From positions 6,116,460-6,180,459 of the forward strand of contig NC_087083.1 of the NCBI RefSeq assembly GCF_026151205.1: a stretch of DNA of 64,000 bases, read 5' to 3'. Made by a program: the position numbers and the translations under genes. Below are positions 9,968 to 20,414 of this stretch, piece after piece; position 1 is the first letter of the stretch; each line of letters starts with the position of its first letter. This DNA is from Bolinopsis microptera (taxonomy: Eukaryota > Ctenophora > Tentaculata > Lobata > Bolinopsidae). The notes beneath the pieces were generated by a model, which made no database searches, had not been told where the DNA came from, and saw only the letters and a list, made by a program, of their open reading frames with translations.

Positions 9968-12900
9968 TTACTGAAATCTCTTTCTACTTACATAATTCAT
10001 ATTCAACACTTGAAAAATTATTAAATTACAGAAAAAGGGCAAAAAGCGGCCTTTTAATTGCTGAATAGCAAACAGTAAATGTAACTTACATCTGATGGAA
10101 ATTTGAAGTGCTCTATTTTGTGCTTCGCCTTAGGACTTGGGGTTGGTGATGCCTTTGCTGCTGACACTGACACTGGCCTATCAATAACGTTGGAACCTAA
10201 AGCAGGTATAGTAGCAGGTAAAGCAGCTATAAAAATAACGAGCCGTTTGAAAGATTGACTACAAATTTTTACTCTGAAGATTTTTGAGCAATAAGGGGTT
10301 ATGAGTATGTTTGCTGTTGGTTGATGAAGTGTTCAAGATTACGTTGCAACCGTGGATTGTAAAATCTTTTAACCGATCAACAAAACTGACTTCAGTCCAG
10401 AAAGTCATGAATGTACACAATAATTTAAAACACAAGGAAACATTTTATAAAGAAAAACTTAATTACTTGATGGAGCACTGTTGGGTTTGTTGTGGTTAAA
10501 GAAGGTAAAATGTTCCCAAGATAACCTTCTGCTGTCATGGTAACCGTGACGCGGCCTCGTTGCTCCTGGACCTCTGGGGTGGAGAAGTGGATATTAAGGA
10601 AGGTTCACATATAATTACATTACCTAATATCTACATATTCATATTTTACATTAACCACCCTAGATATATGAGTATATTGTGTATGGTGGCTTAAAATGGC
10701 TTATTTAATATGTGAACGATTCGTTAAGCTAATAGTTATCCGTATGTAGTTTTAATCGCCAGCTTAATTGAATTAATACTGGCAAAATTCATATTCTGAG
10801 ATGGTACTAGAATAAATTTTGATTCATATTTTATAACTGTAACCACAAGTAACTCAAAAAAATGAATGATGATATGAATAATGCATGAAGTTACAAGAGT
10901 GTCTTTTTTTCCATAAAAGTTATGCAAAGGTTCTAAATCATAATACAAAACCATGCTGTTCAAGTATGCAAGTAATAAAAAAACACAGTTAATGTTAGGG
11001 ATAAAGTTGGGTCCTGGTTAGGATGGGCCCGATTGGGTAAGGGTTAGGTAAAGGTCCAAAATCATGTTTACTGCTTAATATTAGGTGGTGAAACGTCTGC
11101 GGAGTGGAAAATCATGTTTACTGCTTAATATTAGGGGGTGAAACGTCTGCAGAGTGGAAAAGCATGTTCAATGTTTAGTATTAGGGGGTGAAACGTCTGC
11201 ACGAGTGGAAAGGCATGTTTAATGATTCGTATTACGGGTTGAAACGTCTGCTGAGTGGAAAAGCATGTTAAAAAACCAAAAACAGCTATAAAAGTATAAA
11301 TGGGAACTCAATAAAACTGCTGGATAAGTTAAAGCAAAATAAATTCTTAAATACCTCTAAAATACCATTGAATCACTACTAAAATACATTTAAAATAGTG
11401 GATATATTGGATATAATAGTGGATATAATATTGGATATACTCACACGGTCCTGATACCGTCTCCCCTCACGTGGATATTCTTTGAAGCTTTCTTTCCAGA
11501 CCTGTCAGGGGTTCTGTTTGTTTTAAAGAAAAGTTTTTTAGAAGTGAAAGCTTTATAGTTGGGCAATCTTTTTGAAATCATATTAATGTTATATGGAACG
11601 AAATAGTTTTTAACTTTGGGCGAATAATACAGTCATCGAAAGAATATTTTCCGTCTAGAATTCGATTACAATTTGTTTTTGAATACCTTGTGCTGCGGCG
11701 ATGTGGAAGATTTCTCGAGAGTTTGGGTCGCAAATTAAATTCTTTATCGTCCACTATATTGAGATTGTCATCAGAAAATATGTCGTCTTGAAATTCTACT
11801 CTGAAACAAAAGGAATTCAATAAATAGATGGAACACTACCAGATTTAGGTCAAACATAAGTTAGCACTGTGTCATGTTAACTGAAAGAATACCAGTACTA
11901 TTTAGTCGTATTGATAGGTGACTCCTTGCTTTTGTCAAAATAATATCAGTAAATATTACATCTAATTTTCAAATGTCTAAATATGACCTGTTAGGAGTTG
12001 GTTCCAATGTCAAAATATTACCTGTTAGGAGTTGGTTCCAATGTTAAACTACTGAGGGCTTTAGTAAGCTTTTTGATGCTTCCTTTCGATTTTAATGCCT
12101 GTAAATTAGTCAATAGACTCATTTTAGTGTACGCCTTGATAGGGCATCTCAGGACAAAAATATGTTAACACTCATGATTGTAAAAATAAAACAACAAATT
12201 TTAAAAGTTGGTTTATTTAAGAATTTTCAGTTTAACTGAAATACTGAAATAGTTACTATAAATACTTGAATTCTAAAATATATTCAATCAAGACAATCAA
12301 ATTTAAATAACGTAAATTAAATGTACGACAATCAAATAAATAACGTGAATTAAATATAATAACGTACAGCAAGTTGATGGTGGTTCATTTTGGACAGCGC
12401 AACCGTATCATCTAAATGTAGGCTTCTCAACAGGGACACCGTCTCGAAATCCAGGTCATGCTTATTCGCCCACTTTCTGAAAATTATGTTTGGATTGCAA
12501 TCTGGTGATCTTAGATGTGAAGTTAACAACAATTTCTTGGATGAATTTCGTGTATGAATAAAACAGTTCAAATTTTCATGGCATAGATACTAAATTTTGT
12601 AAGATAGCTAATGTTAGGAGGTGCACTACCTACTAATATATCAGTTTCCTCAACAATTCCCTTACCTAAATGTATCAGTTTCCTCAACAATTCCCTTACC
12701 TAAATGTATCAGTTTCTTCAACAATTCCCTTACCTAAATGTATCACTTTCCTCAACAATATCCTTACCTAAATGTATCAGTTTCCTCAACAATTCCCTTA
12801 CCTAAATGTATCAGTTTCCTCAACAATATCCTTACCTAAATGTATCAGTTTCCTCATCATAGAACTGAACCTCATCATCCCACTCGTTAAGATTACTTTC

Positions 12901-15900
12901 ATTAGAGTAGAATTCCCACCAAGACACTATCTTTAGATTGTTAACGTACTCTTCTTCTCTTTTGTACCTGGGAGTCATTAGTTGTTAATAAGTAAATAAT
13001 TAGTAAATAATAAGTATATAATTAGTAAATAATTAGTAAATAATTAGTAAATAATTTGTAATTTGTAAATAATAGTATCACGAGATTTTTATTTCCCGCA
13101 GTCAAATGACGAATGACTTGATTACATTCTTATTGAATGAGGAATTATATTTTCGAATTCATAGTCAGTACCTAAATAGAGATAAAGTAAAAAACCAAAA
13201 CATATATTGTGTAAGCAACGCTCCATAAGTAATTGATTAGTAGTTTATAATTATCCGTTAAGTTATATACGCTAATTCAACTGCGTATAATGCGATTACA
13301 CTATTAATTGCACGAGGCGCAGCCGAGTGCAAATTGATACAATAATCGCACGAGGCGAAGCCGAGTTCGATTATTGCAGTTATTTCACGAGGCGCAGCCG
13401 AGTGCAATAACTGGTGTAATCGTGTAATCATATTATACATGCAGTTAGATTCGCGTATAACTCCACGCTTCTGGTGTTATAACCAGTGCATTGATTTAAT
13501 AATATAAATTTACATAATAATGATTTAATAACACACAACTAAATTTCCCACCTTGGAGTTATACATGAGTAGTTAGACAGTGTGGTGGCCTCGTCCAAAT
13601 CATTTATCCAGTCAAGGTGATCCAACAAGTCCGACTCATCACAGCTCATAGCCGCACTTCGGTCCTGCAATTAAATAACTTTAAGATTTAATTTAACTTT
13701 AATTTTTAACTTTAAGATTTCAAGCCTTATATTGTGTGTTTCCCTTCGTGTCCAAAAGCATTATATTAAATAACTTTTTTACTTGTACTATGTTATTTGC
13801 TATAAATTCTGATATTTTTATGGAAGGGAGACGGGGTAGACCATGTTTAAACTTATTAGATGTTATTAGAAAAGACTTGACTAGTAGAAATCTTGATATT
13901 AGACTTAAGAATTTGACTGATTTCGAAGACCTTAGATTTTTAGCTTTAGATAGGGAGGAGTGGAAGAAGTTAGAAGATGGTTGATGTTTTTTGTTTTCTT
14001 TTTTATGCGTTTTGATATCTATAAGGTGCCTAGGATGCTCTTTTAAAGAGATATTTCGTACTTTGAAAGATTTACTACTACTTGTACAGGCGGAATATCT
14101 GCTTTTCACTAATGTATCTGTGAATTATAATAGGTATCAATTTCACTTCAAGGTACCTGTTTTGTTTGTTGTAGCGTATTTACAGATGCAGCAAAACCCC
14201 GAATTACCGCGGTAAATTGGGGTTTTACTGTATATGTATAAAATTTGCTTTAAAGCTTTAAAGTAAATGACAATTGTGTTGAACAGTGTATTTATCAGTA
14301 AAAGTGTTCATTTTGCACAATGTTATACATTCTTGTTCAATAGATATATTGTTAACTCTTATATATTGTGTTCTTCTTGTCTAAAAACCAATACTATATC
14401 ATGTACTTACTATTCAGTTTTATAGATGTATCAAATTTAAGTAGAAAATGAAATGTCTGCATATTCATATTTCCGAAAGTATTTATTTTCATATTTCCGA
14501 AAGTATATATATATGATAGTAAGTACAATTTCAAAAATATGATTCTTAATAAGCTTTCATCAAAAAACCTTAAACCACCTACTTACATTTGTGGGGTTAC
14601 CAACTATTCTCTACTTACATTTGCGGGGTTACCAACTATTCTCTACTTATATTTGCAGGGTTACCAACTATTCTCTACTTACATTTGAGGGGTTACCAAC
14701 TAATCTCTACTTACATTTGAGAGGTTACCAACTATTCTCTACTTAAATTTGAGGGGTTACCAACTATTCTCTACTTAAATTTGAGGGGTCACCAACTATT
14801 CTCTACTTACATTTACGGGGTTACCAACTATTCTCTACTTACATTTGAGGGGTTGCCAACTATTCTCTACTTACCTTTGCGGGGTTACCAACTATTCTCT
14901 ACTTACATTTGCGGGGTTACCAACTATTCTCTACTTACATTTGAGGGGTTATCCAAGTATTCTCTACTTACATTTGAGGGGTTATCCGACTATTCTCTAC
15001 TTACATTTGAGGGGTTACCAACTATTCTCTACTTACATTTGAGGGGTTATCCAAGTATTCTCTACTTACATTTGAGGGGTTATCCAAGTATTCTCTACTT
15101 ACATTTGCGGGGTTACCAACTATTCTTTACTTACATTTGCGGGGTTACCAACTATTTCTCTACTTACATTTGAGGGGTTATCCAAGTATTCTCTACTTAC
15201 ATTTGAGGGGTTATCCAACTATTCTCTACTTACATTTGCGGGGTTACCAACTATTCTCTACTTACATTTGAGGGGTTATCCAAGTATTCTCTACTTACAT
15301 TTGAGAGGTTACCAAGTATTCTCTACTTACATTTGCGGGGTTACCAACTATTCTCTACTTACATTTGCGGGGTTACCAACTATTCTCTACTTACATTTGA
15401 GGGGTTACCAACTATTCTCTACTTATATTTGCAGGGTTACCAACTATTCTCTACTTACATTTGAGGGGTTACCAACTAATCTCTACTTACATTTGAGAGG
15501 TTACCAACTATTCTCTACTTAAATTTGAGGGGTTACCAACTATTCTCTACTTAAATTTGAGGGGTCACCAACTATTCTCTACTTACATTTACGGGGTTAC
15601 CAACTATTCTCTACTTACATTTGAGGGGTTGCCAACTATTCTTTACTTACCTTTGCGGGGTTACCAACTATTCTCTACTTACATTTGCGGGGTTACCAAC
15701 TATTCTCTACTTACATTTGAGGGGTTATCCAAGTATTCTCTACTTACATTTGAGGGGTTATCCGACTATTCTCTACTTACATTTGAGGGGTTACCAACTA
15801 TTCTCTACTTACATTTGAGGGGTTATCCAAGTATTCTCTACTTACATTTGAGGGGTTATCCAAGTATTCTCTACTTACATTTGCGGGGTTACCAACTATT

Positions 15901-17175
15901 CTTTACTTACATTTGCGGGGTTACCAACTATTTCTCTACTTGCATTTGAGGGTTATCCAAGTATTCTCTACTTACATTTGAGGGGTTATCCAACTATTCT
16001 CTACTTACATTTGCGGGGTTACCAACTATTCTCTACTTACATTTGAGGGGTTATCCAAGTATTCTCTACTTACATTTGCGGGGTTACCAACTATTCTCTA
16101 CTTACATTTGAGGGGTTACCAACTATTCTCTACTTACATTTGAGGGGTTACCAAGTATTCTCTACTTACATTTGAGGGGTTACCAAGTATTCTCTACTTA
16201 CATTTGCGGGGTTACCAACTATTCTCTACTTACATTTGCGGGGTTACCAACTATTCTCTACTTACATTTGCGGGGTTACCAACTATTCTCTTCTTACATT
16301 TGAGGGGTCACCAACTATTCTCTACTTACATTTGAGGGGTTATCCAAGTATTCTCTACTTACATTTGAGGGGTTATCCAAGTATTCTCTACTTACATTTG
16401 AGGGGTTATCCAAGTATTCTTTACTTACATTTGCGGGGTTATCCAAGTATTCTCTACACTGCTTCCCAATGAAATACGGGTACTCCTCCCCAGACGAGTT
16501 CCCACTATCCGAGCTAAACCTCCTGTTCGCAGCACTAACATTACTCTCAGTATCCCCCGCTGAGCTCCCCCTTACCGTCCCCTCCTCACTTAGAAACGTC
16601 TCCGTGCAGTTCTTCACCAGGTTCCCTACCACAGATATCCTCAGCTCCTTCTCAGGGAGTGGGGAGGTTCTGCGGGTCCTGTTGTACGTTCTCTTTACAA
16701 ACCTCCAGACTGTTACCAAGGATCTTAGTTTCAGGCCTGCTGCCGCTGCTGCTGCTGCGGGAGCTTTCTTGTTTCTCTGGGATACAGTTGGACTCTTGCT
16801 GACGGGGGAGGGAGATGGTATCTTGTTTCTCTGGGATACAGTTGGACTCTTGCTGACGGGGGAGGGAGATGGTATCTTGTTTCTCTGGGATACAGTCGGA
16901 CTCTTGCTGACGGGGGAGGGAGATGGTATCTTGTTTCTCTGGGATACAGTTGGACTCTTGCTGACGGAGGAGGGATTGCTGACGGAGGAGGGAGATGGTG
17001 TCCGGGAGCGGGTCCGATGTGGGGAGGGTGTCCTGCGAGGGAGAAGGGGACTTCGTTTAATTGAGAGAGGCGACACAGAGCCGGGTTCTGAGAGGTCCAT
17101 AGTGGTTTTAGCTTGAAGGTTTTTCATCGCCAGTGGCGGTGGTGGTGGTGGTGAGTGCTCGTCAGAATTTAACAT
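9968..17175 (-). CDS. Nine-exon gene of unknown function, Ser/Pro-rich then acidic
   Basis: Nine coding exons (16429-17175, 13552-13664, 12836-12967, 12368-12476, 12022-12098, 11687-11800, 11445-11513, 10545-10573, 10090-10226) sum to 1,527 bp, exactly 509 codons, with every splice phase agreeing. A last exon starting at 9970 would supply TAA at once. Residues 1-250 are Ser/Pro/Arg-rich with a proline run, four 18-residue repeats of the type KIPSPSPVSKSPTVSQRN, an alanine run and a Lys/Arg patch. The middle is acidic and Trp/Asp-rich (DWINDLDEA, SWWEFYSNE, NEWDDEVQFYDEE). The tail is basic and Ser/Pro-rich, ending KHKIEHFKFPSD. No membrane segment or enzyme motif is seen, so it is probably an intracellular, phosphorylated, largely disordered protein. 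I do not recognise a family. Three donors lie inside tandem repeats. Confidence 0.7.
10090..10226 (-). CDS. Exon 9 of the unknown gene
   Basis: Acceptor TTTTTATAG, open only in phase 1, reading ALPATIPALGSNVIDRPVSV to HKIEHFKFPSD, donor CAGAT|GTAAGT, phase 0 out, 137 bp. Confidence 0.65.
10545..10573 (-). CDS. Exon 8 of the unknown gene (29 bp, tentative)
   Basis: Acceptor TTCTCCACCCCAG, reading GPGATRPRH, donor CACG|GTTACC. This weak donor gives phase 1, which exon 9 needs. An alternative donor at 10525 (AGAAG|GTTATC) would leave phase 2 and break exon 9. Confidence 0.45.
10603..10731. mobile_element. Possible decayed relative of the GTTCACATA MITE family
   Basis: GTTCACATATAATTAC near 10605 and TTAATATGTGAACG near 10708 are inverted to each other and resemble the ends of the MITE at 6844. 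No clear target duplication remains. Confidence 0.3.
11060..11270. repeat. 49-bp minisatellite, about four copies
   Basis: Units start with AAAATCATGTTTACTG or close variants at about 11060, 11109, 11158 and 11208, and include GGTGAAACGTCTGC. It lies in the intron between exons 7 and 8 of the unknown gene. Confidence 0.8.
11445..11513 (-). CDS. Exon 7 of the unknown gene
   Basis: Acceptor TAAAACAAACAG, reading TPDRSGKKASKNIHVRGDGI, donor ACCGT|GTGAGT, phase 2 in and out, 69 bp. Confidence 0.6.
11687..11800 (-). CDS. Exon 6 of the unknown gene
   Basis: Acceptor CTTTTGTTTCAG, reading VEFQDDIFSDDNLNIVDDKE, donor CACAAG|GTATTC, phase 2 in and out, 114 bp. If the donor is skipped the frame reads on to a stop near 11578. 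Confidence 0.65.
11987..12054 (-). repeat. 34-bp duplication spanning the exon 5 donor
   Basis: CCTGTTAGGAGTTGGTTCCA occurs at 11987 and again at 12021. On the minus strand each copy ends in CCTAACAG|GT, so the exon edge and splice site are duplicated. Confidence 0.85.
12022..12098 (-). CDS. Exon 5 of the unknown gene
   Basis: Acceptor ACTAATTTACAG, reading ALKSKGSIKKLTKALSSLTL, donor CCTAACAG|GTAATA. Phase 0 in, phase 2 out, 77 bp. The donor and the preceding 20 bases are duplicated 34 bp further on (CCTAACAG|GTCATA). Confidence 0.65.
12368..12476 (-). CDS. Exon 4 of the unknown gene
   Basis: Acceptor CATAATTTTCAG, reading KWANKHDLDFETVSLLRSLH to MNHHQLA, donor CTTGCT|GTACGT. Phase 2 in, phase 0 out, 109 bp. 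Confidence 0.7.
12639..12856 (-). repeat. 34-bp minisatellite carrying the exon 3 donor
   Basis: Six full units and a partial one, containing TATCAGTTTCCTCAACAATT and CCTTACCTAAATG. On the minus strand each unit reads ACATTTAG|GTAAGG, the same junction that ends exon 3. Confidence 0.85.
12836..12967 (-). CDS. Exon 3 of the unknown gene
   Basis: Acceptor GACTCCCAG, reading YKREEEYVNNLKIVSWWEFY and on to ETDTF, donor TTTAG|GTAAGG. Phase 2 in and out, 132 bp. The donor is the first of a run of identical donors in the 34-bp array at 12639-12856; using a later donor would give an immediate in-frame stop (AGG TAA). Confidence 0.72.
13258..13500. mobile_element. Foldback-like element with GCACGAGGCG hairpins
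   Basis: Three hairpins of the form GCACGAGGCG..AGCCGAGTGC lie at about 13310-13415. They are bracketed by GTTATATACGC (about 13260) and GCGTATAAC (about 13454), inverted to each other. No coding. Similar hairpins recur at 34.3 and 36.4 kb. Confidence 0.5.
13552..13664 (-). CDS. Exon 2 of the unknown gene
   Basis: Acceptor TTAATTGCAG, then DRSAAMSCDESDLLDHLDW and further to a donor CCAAG|GTGGGA. Phase 0 in, phase 2 out, 113 bp. Acidic. Confidence 0.7.
13795..13984 (+). pseudogene. 3' remnant of a non-LTR retrotransposon (reverse-transcriptase ORF tail)
   Basis: The frame reads FMEGRRGRPCLNLLDVI and later ALDREEWKKL before TGA at 13982. The GRRGRP..W/L..D-x-R-x-x-W layout matches the extreme C terminus of many LINE ORF2 proteins. 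The catalytic part is absent, so this is a 5'-truncated dead copy. It lies in intron 1 of the minus-strand gene, antisense to it. Confidence 0.6.
14190..14232. mobile_element. Short palindromic MITE with AAAACCCCG ends
   Basis: CAGCAAAACCCCGAATTACC pairs with its near-perfect inverse ending GGGGTTTTACTG around a CCGCGG centre. CAGT-type ends next to TA resemble pogo/Tc1-type mini-elements. A related, less complete copy lies at 30373. Confidence 0.5.
14578..16457 (-). repeat. 32/33-bp minisatellite built from an exon-intron junction
   Basis: About 57 tandem units of the type CTACTTACATTTGAGGGGTT + ACCAACTATTCT (32 bp) or ATCCAAGTATTCT (33 bp). On the minus strand every unit reads CAAAT|GTAAGTAGAG, the junction that ends exon 1 of the unknown gene. 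Next to the exon the units are the 33-bp kind and stay in frame as EYLDNPSNVSR; deeper in, 32-bp units predominate and shift frame. A block of about 660 bp is duplicated at a spacing of 776 bp (14641 and 15417). Confidence 0.92.
16429..17175 (-). CDS. Exon 1 of the unknown gene
   Basis: ATG at 17175, then 249 codons to a donor CAAAT|GTAAGT, phase 0. It contains the proline run, the SPSPVSKSPTVSQRN repeats (about 16775-16970) and poly-Ala. It ends in CREYLDNPAN, the first unit of the downstream minisatellite. If splicing is skipped, the frame stays open to 16315, adding EYLDNPSNVSR units. Confidence 0.75.
16775..16975 (-). repeat. 54-bp in-frame coding repeat, four units
   Basis: TCTGGGATACAGTTGGACTC recurs every 54 bp. 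Read on the minus strand it encodes four copies of an 18-residue SP-rich unit within exon 1. Confidence 0.9.
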
Positions 17176-18027
17176 CTTGTTCCATCGTCACACATGTCTC
17201 CAGGCTGTGTTACGGTAAGATTGATTCGTTACATCTTACAGGAGAGAGATCTGGTTGTGTTCTTCAGACTATTTCTAACAAGGCATCAGGATATCAGGAT
17301 AAGTAGACGAAAATACAAATTACAGTTAGATACAGTCAGACCCCCCCCCCCCCCCCCCCCTTAGACACCCATCCCCCCCCCCCCCCCCTTAAACCCCCTG
17401 GGTGTTTATTGTTATAACCCTTTCTTAGAAAATATGGCGAATATTTAACAATATGAATCATGGTAAGACGCAAATCTCAGTACACTTAAAGTTGCATGTT
17501 TGAATATTTTCCCGTTATTTTTTGTTCGATACTTTCAACTAGATCATACTAAATCGTAAGGAGGTCTGACTGTCAAATGAGAGTTGACTCCATTTCATTA
17601 AATCATTACAAAGAAAATCACAGCCAAAATAAGAAACACCGTACATAAAATATAAAACAATTCGATCTATAACATTAATCGAAAATTGGATCTGTTATCC
17701 ACGGCAAATCACTGATGCTTTTACCAAATACCAACGAAAATTGTGAACTTTTCACATAACTTGTAGTTTTCTAAAATATTCAACCCTACAAATGCTTTAT
17801 CACTATGTGTATATATGTGAATCCAACTCCGATTAAGGCTATACGACTTTATCGACAATATCATCGTCAAATTATTGTCGTGAAGAAAATTAGGTGTCAA
17901 CGTTATGCAGCAAACCAAAGGACTATAATTTATGCTATATAACTAATACATAACGTCGTGTCCAATAAATAATGTAGTATTTTGTAAAAAATTGTATTGT
18001 TTTTTAGAATCAGTACATTATTTATGG
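17176..18027. other. 5' flank of the unknown gene with poly-C tracts
   Basis: Holds the presumed 5' UTR and promoter of the minus-strand gene. Two runs of 16-20 C at 17341-17388 are the only structure. No exon seen. Confidence 0.4.
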
Positions 18028-18151
18028 AACACCCTGTATAAAAGGGTACACCCTGTATAAAAGGGTACACCCTATATAAAAGGGTACACCCTGTATAAAA
18101 GGGTACACCCTGTATGAAATGGTACACCCTGTATAAAAGGGTACACCCTGT
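18028..18151. repeat. 19-bp array containing a TATA-box word
   Basis: Units of ACACCCTGTATAAAAGGGT, six to seven copies; most contain TATAAAAG on the + strand. Confidence 0.85.
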
Positions 18152-19140
18152 ACGTAGGCGAGATTGTTAACTTTCAGGATGTTAACAATTTAAACAGTTA
18201 TATCTTAATTATTCACATATGGTATATAATTAGTCTATTTGCTTAGACGGAAGATAATTTAGCAATTAGAGACACGGAGTAATAACCTTTTAGTAATTAT
18301 TGTTGGTCTTATAACTTATAACTTATAATTATGAAAAGAACTTGAGGAGAAACCGATCACTTAATCACTTAATTAATTAATTTATTAATTACTACTTATA
18401 TATCACGTGTTTATCGAGGCCAAAACTTTTAAAAGAGCGGAAAATAATAACATTTTTGTATAACCTTCAAATATTCAGATTAGCGATAAACAAAGGATCA
18501 TACAATAATGGGAGTGACAAATTGGGTACAATGTTTTATTTCTGCATAACTAGCACACACTAGCACGCACTAGCACACACTAGCACACACAAGCGAATAC
18601 TAGCACACATTAAACTTGCAATTAACGCAGAAACAGTAAGTTTTTTGTATCCAATTGAAGATCAAGCTAATAGTTAAGGGACAAACCAATGTTAAAAAGC
18701 TTAATATTAGTACAATATTTCATACAATATTAGTACAATATTTCATATTATATATGATATCAAAGCTTAATACATTACTTTGTGATCGATAACACATTTA
18801 ATGTTACATCATAAATTCTTGCTAAATTGTAAGTTCGACTTGACAAGGTGTTCGTTTTAGTGTTTCAATACATAATAACATCTATACCAAATGTATACCA
18901 AATGTATATATGGGACTATTTTGAAAAACTTAACTAAAGTACTAGCAAAATTGCCCGTTCTGCTCTAGATAAACATGTTATTTTAGAAATTTTAATTTAC
19001 GTACCAAATATAAAGTACATGAAACGGACAATGACAATTGTCAAACAGTACGCAATACGCACACAAGAAACCTCCCCGATGAAGTGGCAATAACCCTTGT
19101 AACTTCGTGATATCGACAAAGGATACAATGCTATCAGGCT
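18152..19140. other. AT-rich intergenic DNA
   Basis: Contains a short CTAGCACACA repeat (18551-18608) and an AGTACAATATTTCATA duplication (about 18708-18750). Nothing coding seen. Confidence 0.4.
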
Positions 19141-19313
19141 ATAATGCCACCAAGAAACTAGAAAGTGGGGCTGTAACAGGATATAATGCCACCAAGAAAG
19201 TGGGGCTGTAACAGGATATAATGCCACCAAGAAAGTGGGGCTGTAACAGGATATAATGCCACCAATAAAGTGGGGCTGTAACAGGATATAATGCCACCAA
19301 GAAAGTGGGGCTG
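19141..19313. repeat. 35-bp minisatellite, about five copies
   Basis: Units contain GCCACCAAGAAAGTGGGGCT and GTAACAGGATATAAT. Confidence 0.85.
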
Positions 19314-19410
19314 TACGTGACCCAAACATGTAATGGCAAAATGTTTAATTACTGTTTAATTTAATTATTAGAATGTTTTGAACTAAAAATAAAGCTGCTG
19401 AACGACTTCC

Positions 19411-20354
<944 letters not shown>

Positions 20355-20414
20355 AAGTAAAGGTAAGTAAAGGTAAGTAAAGGTAAGTAAAGGTAAGTAA
20401 CGGTAAGTAAAGGC
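20355..20414 (+). repeat. 10-bp array (GTAAGTAAAG)n
   Basis: About six copies of GGTAAGTAAA, each a perfect splice-donor core on the + strand. No exon could be confirmed upstream. Confidence 0.8.

Noticed and set aside
14578-16457. CRISPR array
   Set aside because: Units are contiguous without unique spacers, no cas genes, and the genome is eukaryotic.
14781-16472. Open frames with LRGYQLFSTY-type repeats resembling leucine-rich repeats
   Set aside because: They are translations of the 32/33-bp minisatellite on the non-coding strand; no splice or start support.
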